The notes beneath the pieces are model-generated. The model saw only the letters and a list, made by a program, of their open reading frames with translations, ran no database searches and was not told the origin of the DNA. From the NCBI GenBank assembly GCA_963710665.1, contig CAVQBC010000008.1:372001-436000 (forward strand): a stretch of DNA of 64,000 nt, given 5' to 3'. Of this stretch, positions 58,654 to 64,000 are shown piece by piece. Numbering within the stretch: position 1 is the first letter of the stretch; every line of letters starts with the position of its first letter. The position numbers and the translations under genes are program-made. This stretch comes from CAVQBC01 sp963710665 (lineage in GTDB: Bacteria; Actinomycetota; Thermoleophilia; Solirubrobacterales; Solirubrobacteraceae).

Positions 58654-59502
58654 GCCCGGCGCTCGCCCGAGCGGACCGGCTCCTGGGCGGCGGTGGGCTG
58701 CTGGTCGGGGTCGGCCGGGACGCCGTTCGGGGTGGGCTCGGCGGAGGGGCGATCGTGCTCGTGTGCCTCGTTGTGGCGCGCGTCGTCGTCGGCGTCCGCC
58801 TCGCGCGCGCCGTCGTCCGCCGTCCCCTCGTTCTTCGCCTTGCTGCGCCCCCTCGTCCTCCGCCTGCGGGCGGCGGCCGAACAGCCGCTTCGGGAAGCTC
58901 TCCCTCTGCGGCTGCTCGGGGGCCTCCATGGCCTCGAGCCGGCGGTGCGCGCCGCGGGTGAGCGGCATCCCGCAGCTCGAGCAGAAGCGCGCGTCGCTGC
59001 CGAACAGCTCGCCGCAGGCGGGGCAGGTCCCGCCGATGCCGGGCTCGCGCAGCTCCACCGGCCCGGGCGGCTGCTCGAGCAGCGCGTGCAGGTCGCGGAT
59101 CTCGGCCTCGACGCGGTCCAGGCGCTCGAGCTTGGTCTGCACGAGCGCCTCGTGCCGTGAGCGGTCCTCGGTCGTCGTGCTCTGCGTGTCCGACAGCCGG
59201 TGGATCTCGTGCACGAGGCCGCCGAGGTCGCGCAGCAGCAGCTCGCGGATCTTGTGCAGCAGCCGGGCGCGCCGGCGGAGCTTGGAGCGCCGCTGGCTGG
59301 TCGGGCGGTCGTCGAGGATCTCGTCGGGGTCGACGCCCGCCGGGATGTCGCGGATGTGCTCGACCACGGGCGCGTCACCGCTCGCCTCGTGGGCGGCGGG
59401 CGCGTCGGCGGCCGCCGGCTCGGAGAGGGAAGCGGGCTCGGCCCCGGTCTCCTCGTCGGCGGCGGCGCGCGGGGGTCGGTTGCGTCGGAACAGGCCGCTC
59501 AT
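58650..59502 (-). CDS. Zinc-ribbon protein with coiled coil (frameshifted as written)
   Basis: From ATG 59502: basic start SGLFRRNRPPR, an acidic Ala-rich stretch, a helical region (RRSKLRRRARLLHKIRELLL to LVQTKLERLDRVEAEIRDLH), and a zinc ribbon (CPACGELFGSDARFCSSCG). After QAEDEG the frame changes at the run CCCCC (plus strand 58848-58852). Dropping one base gives a natural acidic tail (AKNEGTADDGAREADADDDA onward) ending in TGA at 58650, overlapping the SPOR gene's ATG. Without correction the frame reads Arg-rich text and fuses with the SPOR protein, which is unlikely. Function unknown; 283 residues when corrected. Confidence 0.7.
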
Positions 59503-59575
59503 GTAGGCATCAACACGCGAGATGCGCGCGCCTCTCGCAACCCCCGAGTATAGGCCGCCCCCCGGCCGCCACCTG

Positions 59576-60520
59576 TCAGCGCTCGCGCTCGTGGACGAGC
59601 TCGCGCCATGCGGCGACCACGCGCGCGGCCATGCGGTCCGAGGAGAACAGCTCGGCCCGCGCGCGGCCGTCGACCCGCGGGTCGGGGTCCGCGAGCAGCG
59701 GTGCCAGCCGCGTGCGCCAGCGGTCGCGGTCGAAGGGCTCGCACAACGCTCCCTCGATGCCCTCGAGCGCCACCGGATGGATGCCGACCGGGGTCCCGAA
59801 GGCCGGCACGCCGCACGCGATGGCCTCGATCACCGCGAGCCCGAATCCCTCGGCCTGGGAGGGGACGAGGACGGCGTTGGCGGCGTTGATCCAGTACGGG
59901 ACCTCGGCCGGCGGGACCCGCCCCATCGTGAGCAGGCGGACGTCGCCCGCGGCCTCGCGCGCGCGGTCCACGCGCTTGAGCGGCCGCGCGGGGTCGTGGG
60001 GGAAGAGCAGGTAGGGGCCCTCGGGGTCGAGTCCCAGGCGGGCGCGCGCCTCGGCGCGGGGGATGGGGCGGAAGCGCGCGAGGTCGATCCCCACCGGGAG
60101 CACCGCCACGCGCCGCGTGGTGCCCGCGCCCGGGACGAGCCCGCTGAACTCGCGGGAGACCGCGGCGGGGAGGGCGGTGAAGGGGAGCGCCGCGCGGGTG
60201 ATCCGGTTCGACCGCGGGTGGAAGAGGTCGTTGCCGTGCAGCGTCACGACGACCGGCCCCAGCCGGGCCGCGAGGGCGGGCCAGGCGGTGAGGCCGAAGT
60301 GCGCGTGGACGACGTCGAAGCGCGGTCCGCGGCCGCGCCCGTACCGCCGGCGCATCTCCCACGCCGCGCGCGGGTAGCCGCGCAGCCCGGGATCGAACGC
60401 GAACACCTCGATCTCGACGTCGTCGCGCCGGCGCAGCGCCTCGACCTGGTCGCGCACGAACGAGCCCAGCGCCGGCCGCTCGGCCGAGGGGTACATGTTG
60501 GTCACGATCAGGGCGCGCAC
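59576..60520 (-). CDS. GT4-family glycosyltransferase
   Basis: 314 residues from GTG 60520 (VRALIVTNMYPSAERPALGSFVRDQ), the usual N-terminus; the frame is open 15 codons further. Two Rossmann domains of the GT-B fold: DVVHAHFGLTAWP, TLHGNDLF, LPVGIDLARFRP, and PSQAEGFGLAVIEAIACGVP with the EGFGLxxxE nucleotide-sugar motif. Transfers a sugar from a nucleotide donor to a lipid or glycan. Shares no operon. Confidence 0.92.
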   Translation of the reverse strand: MRALIVTNMYPSAERPALGSFVRDQVEALRRRDDVEIEVFAFDPGLRGYPRAAWEMRRRYGRGRGPRFDVVHAHFGLTAWPALAARLGPVVVTLHGNDLFHPRSNRITRAALPFTALPAAVSREFSGLVPGAGTTRRVAVLPVGIDLARFRPIPRAEARARLGLDPEGPYLLFPHDPARPLKRVDRAREAAGDVRLLTMGRVPPAEVPYWINAANAVLVPSQAEGFGLAVIEAIACGVPAFGTPVGIHPVALEGIEGALCEPFDRDRWRTRLAPLLADPDPRVDGRARAELFSSDRMAARVVAAWRELVHERER

Positions 60521-60678
60521 GACGGCCGCCGAGCCTACGCGGGGCGCGCCCCACAAAGCCGGCACGCCTTCCTCACGATCCCGTCACACCCGCGTCTGGA
60601 GACGCAACACCGCCCCCCGGAGACTCCCTCCCCGGCTCCGCCACCCGCGGAGGAAGCACCAAGCACCGGGAGGTCGAA

Positions 60679-60900
60679 GTGTTCTACGAGGCAATGGCCC
60701 GCGCCCACGCCGCGGCGCTCACCACCCACGGCGGCGACCGCGGCCAGGGCACCGTCGAGTACGTCGGGCTGATCCTGCTCATCGCGGTCGTCCTCGCCGG
60801 CGTCGTGAAGGCCAGCAGCGGCTTCTCCGACGACGGCGTGGCCAAGGCCGTGGTCGGCAAGCTCGAGGAGGCGATCGCCGACGTGGGGAAGGGCAGGTAG
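60679..60900 (+). CDS. Flp/TadE-like pilin subunit (orphan)
   Basis: 73 residues. RGQGTVEYVGLILLIAVVLA has the class IVb/Flp prepilin layout: Gly, then Glu-Tyr at +5/+6 of the hydrophobic helix. A short leader precedes it and a helical C-terminus (KAVVGKLEEAIADVG) follows. GTG 60679 is 5 bases after GGGAGGT, a strong site. No prepilin peptidase or Tad secretion genes are in the window, so the apparatus must be elsewhere or the protein works alone in the membrane. Confidence 0.7.
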   Translation: MFYEAMARAHAAALTTHGGDRGQGTVEYVGLILLIAVVLAGVVKASSGFSDDGVAKAVVGKLEEAIADVGKGR

Positions 60901-60998
60901 CCGCCGGGCGTTTCGCACGATGTCCGCGACGCGTGCCACGCCCGCCGGCACGGCGCCGCCGGTCGGCCTCCGGCCGGGCTCCCTGCCAGACTGGCGCG

Positions 60999-62063
60999 AT
61001 GGCTCACCGGCCCGCCGATCCGGCCCGGCCCGCGTCCGCGAGCGCGGACGGGGCCGCGGCCCCGTCCGCCCGCCCGGCGTTCTTCGCCGACGAGTCCGTC
61101 CGCCGCCGGCCGGTGGCCGTCTTCGACTCCGGGGTCGGCGGGCTCACGGTGCTGCACGAGCTGCTCGTGCAGCTGCCGCACGAGGACTTCGTCTACCTGG
61201 CGGATTCGGCGCGGTTCCCGTTCGGCACGCGCTCGCAGGCCGAGCTCGAGGCGTTCTCGCTCGAGATCGCCGAGGCCCTGCTCGCGCGCGGCGCCAAGCT
61301 GCTGGTGGTGGCGTGCAACTCGGCGACGGCGGCCGCGCTGCCGGCGCTGCGGGCGCGCATGATGGAGACGACGATCGGCGTCGACGTGCTCGGCGTGGTC
61401 CAGCCCGGCGCCGTGCAGGCGGTGGCGGCCACGCGGACCGGTCGCGTCGGCCTCCTGGCCACGCCCGCCACGGTGGCGAGCGGCGCCTACGCGCGGGCGC
61501 TCGCGGCGGTGGACCCGTTCGTGGAGCTGACGCCGGTGGCGTGCCCGGACCTGACGACGATCATCGAAGGCGGCTTCCCCTTCGACCAGCGGGTCGTGGA
61601 CACGGTGCGCGAGTACTGCGCGCCGCTGCGCGAGGCGCGGGTGGACACCGTGATCCTCGGCTGCACCCACTACCCCTTGGTGCGGCCGATGCTCCAGCGG
61701 ATGCTCGGCCGCGGCGTCGAGATCATCTCCTCCGGCACGCCGCTCGCCCGCCAGGTCGAGCACGTGCTCGGCGCCCGCGGGCTCGGCAACCCGCGGGAGG
61801 GGGAGGGCGACTACCGCTTCCTGTGCACGGGGGACGTCGGCGCGTTCCGCGCGCTCGGCACCCGCTTCCTGCAGCTGCCGCTCGGCGAGGTCACCGCCGT
61901 CGATCTGGACGGGGCGGCGGCCGGCCCCCGCCCGGCGGCCCACGAGCCGGGAGGCCCCCGCCCGGCGACCCACGACGCGGCCGGCCGCGGCGACGCCGCG
62001 AGGGAGCGGGCCGCATCCGTATGGGCCGCATCCGGACGGGCCGCGGCCGGAGGCGGGCGGTGA
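60999..62063 (+). CDS. murI: Glutamate racemase
   Basis: 354 residues. Catalytic cysteines in VVACNSATA and LGCTHYPL, with VAVFDSGVGGLTVLHEL and FVYLADSARFPFGTR. Makes D-glutamate for peptidoglycan. The core ends at about residue 305; a Pro/Ala/Gly-rich tail (GPRPAAHEPGGPRPATHDAA and beyond) of some 50 residues is extra. An N-terminal 35-residue Pro/Ala extension precedes the core too. TGA overlaps the GTG of rph. Confidence 0.95.
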   Translation: MAHRPADPARPASASADGAAAPSARPAFFADESVRRRPVAVFDSGVGGLTVLHELLVQLPHEDFVYLADSARFPFGTRSQAELEAFSLEIAEALLARGAKLLVVACNSATAAALPALRARMMETTIGVDVLGVVQPGAVQAVAATRTGRVGLLATPATVASGAYARALAAVDPFVELTPVACPDLTTIIEGGFPFDQRVVDTVREYCAPLREARVDTVILGCTHYPLVRPMLQRMLGRGVEIISSGTPLARQVEHVLGARGLGNPREGEGDYRFLCTGDVGAFRALGTRFLQLPLGEVTAVDLDGAAAGPRPAAHEPGGPRPATHDAAGRGDAARERAASVWAASGRAAAGGGR

Positions 62064-62791
62064 CCGCCGGCGCCGTGCAGCGCAGCGGCGGGCGCGCGCC
62101 CGACGAGCTGCGCGCCACGACGATCGAGCCCGGCTACGTGCGCACCGCGACCGGCTCGGCGCTGATCTCCTGCGGCGAGACCCGGGTGATCTGCACCGCG
62201 TCGGCCCAGGAGTCCGTCCCGCGCTGGCTCGCCGGCAAGGGCCGCGGGTGGCTGACCGCCGAGTACGGGATGCTCCCCGCCTCGACCGGGGACCGCAAGC
62301 AGCGCGACGTCTCCAAGGGGCGCCCCGACGGGCGCACGGTCGAGATCCAGCGGCTCATCGGCCGCTCGCTGCGCGGCGTGGTCGACTTCGAGGCGCTCGG
62401 CGAGCGCACCATCTACGTCGACTGCGACGTGCTCCAGGCCGACGGCGGCACGCGCTGCGCCTCGATCACCGGCGGCTACGTGGCGCTCGCGCTCGCGTGC
62501 AACCGGCTGCTCGAGAAGGGGACGCTGGCCGCCACACCGCTCACCGGGACCGTCGCGGCGGTCTCCTGCGGCGTCGTCGACGGGGTCGCGCTGCTCGACC
62601 TCGACTACCCCGAGGACTCGAGCGCCGAGGTCGACGCGAACGTGGTGATGACCGGGGAGGGCGGGCTCGTGGAGGTCCAGGCGACCGCGGAGCGCACGCC
62701 GCTGTCCCGGGCACATCTCGACGAGCTGCTCGCGCTCGCCCAGCACGGCATCGGCAGCCTGCGCGAGATCCAGGCCGCCGCCACCCGGTGA
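62060..62791 (+). CDS. rph: Ribonuclease PH
   Basis: 243 residues, normal length. RSGGRAPDELRATTIEPGYV, then GETRVICTASAQESVPRWL, GWLTAEYGMLPAST, YVDCDVLQADGGTRCASITGGYVAL and the catalytic Asp region LLDLDYPEDSSAEVD. A phosphate-using 3'-5' exoribonuclease that trims tRNA 3' ends. GTG at 62060 overlaps murI (GTGA) and its stop overlaps the next gene (GTGA); murI-rph-rdgB order is common in actinobacteria. Confidence 0.96.
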   Translation: MTAGAVQRSGGRAPDELRATTIEPGYVRTATGSALISCGETRVICTASAQESVPRWLAGKGRGWLTAEYGMLPASTGDRKQRDVSKGRPDGRTVEIQRLIGRSLRGVVDFEALGERTIYVDCDVLQADGGTRCASITGGYVALALACNRLLEKGTLAATPLTGTVAAVSCGVVDGVALLDLDYPEDSSAEVDANVVMTGEGGLVEVQATAERTPLSRAHLDELLALAQHGIGSLREIQAAATR

Positions 62792-63366
62792 CCGGTGCCG
62801 CACGGCTCATCCTCGCGACGCGCAACGACCACAAGGTGCGCGAGTTCTCACGGCTGCTGGGCGGCGTGGAGCTCGATCCGCTGCCCGCCGAGGTCGAGCT
62901 CCCGCCCGAGACTGGCACCACCTACGAGGCCAACGCGCTGCTGAAGGCCCGCGCAGGCGCGGCGGCGACCGGACGCCCGGTGATCGCCGACGACTCCGGC
63001 ATCGAGGCGGCCGCCCTGGACGGCGCGCCCGGCGTGTTCACGGCGCGGTTCGCCGGACCCGGCGCCACCGACGCGGAGAACCTCGCCAAGCTGATCGGGC
63101 TCGCGCCCCCGGGCTCGGCGCTGCGCTACGTCTGCGCCCTCGTGCACGTCGCGCCGGACGGCACGACCCACACCTTCGAGCGCACCTGCGACGGCACCAT
63201 GGCCGCCGAGGCCCGCGGCGAGGGCGGCTTCGGCTACGACCCGGTGTTCGTGCCCGACGACCTCGCCGACGGCCGCACGATGGCCGAGCTCACCGACGAC
63301 GAGAAGGACGCGATCTCCCACCGCGGGCGCGCGGCGCGGGCCCTGGCGGCCTGGCTGAACGGGTGA
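62788..63366 (+). CDS. rdgB: dITP/XTP pyrophosphatase (RdgB/HAM1)
   Basis: 192 residues. ILATRNDHKVREFSRLL, then TYEANALLKARAGAAATGRPVIADDSGIEAAALDGAPGVF-type core, GEGGFGYDPVFVPDD and the C-terminal KDAISHRGRAARAL. Hydrolyses non-canonical purine nucleoside triphosphates to keep them out of DNA. Last gene of the murI-rph-rdgB operon, with GTG overlapping the rph stop. Confidence 0.96.
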   Translation: MTGAARLILATRNDHKVREFSRLLGGVELDPLPAEVELPPETGTTYEANALLKARAGAAATGRPVIADDSGIEAAALDGAPGVFTARFAGPGATDAENLAKLIGLAPPGSALRYVCALVHVAPDGTTHTFERTCDGTMAAEARGEGGFGYDPVFVPDDLADGRTMAELTDDEKDAISHRGRAARALAAWLNG

Positions 63367-63406
63367 CGTCGCGGATGAAGCTCGCCCGCCAGGAGGCCTG
63401 CGGCCG

Positions 63407-63574
63407 TCAGCGAAGGTTGATCGCCGCGGACAGCGCCACGGCCACCGCGACCCCTGCGTACCCCTTGTATCCGGAGAGCAGGAGCAGCAACGCCGCCACG
63501 AGGCACACGACGACCGTCGTCAGCCACGCGATCCGTTCCCAGCCCACAGCTGAGTATTCTCGCTGACCCTCCAT
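63407..63574 (-). CDS. 55-aa two-helix membrane protein
   Basis: MEGQREYSAVGWERIAWLTT, a membrane helix (VVVCLVAALLLLLSGY), a Lys-Gly turn, and a second helix (AGVAVAVALSAAIN), then Leu-Arg and stop. Coding-like composition, 55 residues. The ATG at 63574 shares the CATG palindrome with the ATG of the divergent gene at 63573. No known family; convergent with the rdgB operon. Confidence 0.6.
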   Translation of the reverse strand: MEGQREYSAVGWERIAWLTTVVVCLVAALLLLLSGYKGYAGVAVAVALSAAINLR

Positions 63575-63896
63575 GACGCCTGCCCTTACCCCGAAGCTCG
63601 CCCTGGATTACCTCCGCGAGTTGTCGGCCGACGTTCAGGACGGAGTCGTGCTCTCGGCCGACGGCGCGCTGCTCGCCGGGACCGAGGACCTCGCCGACCC
63701 GGCGCGGGACCTCCTGTCCGCCGCTCCCGAGGCGGAGTCCGTCGAGGTCGCGGTCGGCTCGGGAACGGTGTTCGCGGCGCGGTCCGGCGATCACGCGATC
63801 GCGCTCGTGTGCGGCCGCCACGCGCTGCCGGCCCTCGCCCGCTACGACCTGACCCGGGTCCTCGACGATCTCGCGGCGGACCGGGACGCCGCGTGA
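63573..63896 (+). CDS. Roadblock/LC7-like domain protein
   Basis: 107 residues: LALDYLRELSADVQDGVVLSADGALLAGTEDLADPARDLLSA, ending AIALVCGRHALPALARYDLTRVLDDLAAD, with the strand-helix pattern of Roadblock/LC7 folds found near small-GTPase systems in actinobacteria. ATG 63573 overlaps the divergent ATG and has no Shine-Dalgarno sequence; a TATTCT at 63555-63560 may be its -10. Its TGA overlaps the next gene's GTG. Confidence 0.6.
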   Translation: MTPALTPKLALDYLRELSADVQDGVVLSADGALLAGTEDLADPARDLLSAAPEAESVEVAVGSGTVFAARSGDHAIALVCGRHALPALARYDLTRVLDDLAADRDAA

Positions 63897-64000
63897 CCCC
63901 GCTACGCCTCGCCCGCGACGCCCTCCGGCGCCCGACCGGCCCGCGCGGGCCGCTCGGCTCGGTGGCCGATTCGCTGGCGCGCCGGCGCGCGGCGCGCGCC
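63893..64000 (+). CDS. Start of an unidentified gene (partial, cut by right edge)
   Basis: GTG 63893 overlaps the preceding stop (GTGA). 36 codons are visible, reading MTPLRLARDALRRPTGPRGP and then LGSVADSLARRR, with no stop. Too short to identify. Coupling suggests a partner of the Roadblock-like protein. Confidence 0.5.
   Translation, partial: MTPLRLARDALRRPTGPRGPLGSVADSLARRRAARA

Noticed and set aside
57916..59502. 528-residue fusion of the coiled-coil zinc-ribbon and SPOR proteins
   Set aside because: The joining segment is Arg-rich out-of-frame text; the corrected frame gives a natural acidic tail, a stop and an ATGA overlap.

Overview
The window reads as chromosomal DNA of a very high-GC actinobacterium. 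Nearly every gene uses G/C at third codon positions, GTG and TTG starts are common, and many genes lack a Shine-Dalgarno sequence but carry a TANNNT hexamer 6-9 bases before the start codon, as in leaderless actinobacterial transcripts. Gene content (wax ester synthase/DGAT, MMPL transporter, mycobacterial-type CysM, CysO and JAMM proteins, LAL-type LuxR regulator) fits Actinomycetota, and the mix suggests the class Thermoleophilia (Solirubrobacter/Conexibacter-like). That placement is inference. No rRNA, tRNA, CRISPR array, transposase or integrase was seen.

Layout. 1-5965: NUDIX hydrolase (cut by the left edge), MMPL/RND transporter and a large ATP-binding LuxR regulator, all on the minus strand. 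6150-11656: secreted GH-A-like protein, class V aminotransferase, a three-gene overlapping minus-strand operon (FxsA, an AttH-like protein, HAD hydrolase), a STAS protein and a MIP18-type Fe-S assembly factor. 11715-22642: MFS exporter, WS/DGAT, M28 peptidase, ispH (frameshifted as written), two glycosyltransferases and an acyltransferase, CoA-transferase, metallophosphoesterase and a YjbR protein.

22649-33342: the most distinctive block. A divergent TetR regulator faces a ten-gene operon: a complete branched-chain-amino-acid-type ABC importer (binding lipoprotein, two permeases, two ATPases), a three-subunit molybdenum hydroxylase, a metallo-beta-lactamase-fold hydrolase with an altered metal site and a two-domain sulfurtransferase. 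Nearly all junctions overlap. It looks like an import, hydroxylate and hydrolyse pathway for an unidentified small molecule. 33344-38727: redoxin lacking CxxC, a multi-pass membrane protein with a 50-aa partner, two small paralogous proteins, SCO1/SenC, and a NarL-type two-component pair.

38834-49844: the parts of a protein-bound-sulfide cysteine pathway (rhodanese-ThiF enzyme, CysO-like carrier ending GG-Arg, CysM, JAMM protease) surround a sugar operon (ROK regulator, binding protein, single-domain ATPase, permease, Gfo/Idh/MocA oxidoreductase). 49737-51604: a small islet flanked by a ~105-bp imperfect direct repeat of the 3' end of the upstream gene. 51602-64000: RibD-type reductase, ArsR-AHSA1 pair, several uncharacterised proteins, nadB divergent from a histone-deacetylase-family gene, zinc-ribbon and SPOR proteins, GT4, an orphan Flp-like pilin, the murI-rph-rdgB operon, and a Roadblock-like gene whose start codon overlaps that of a divergent 55-aa membrane protein.

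Three reading-frame breaks (ispH at 15458-15460, a small gene at 50104-50107, a zinc-ribbon gene at 58848-58852) all fall in short G/C runs and are more likely sequencing indels than biology. Functions are read from motifs; no search was run.
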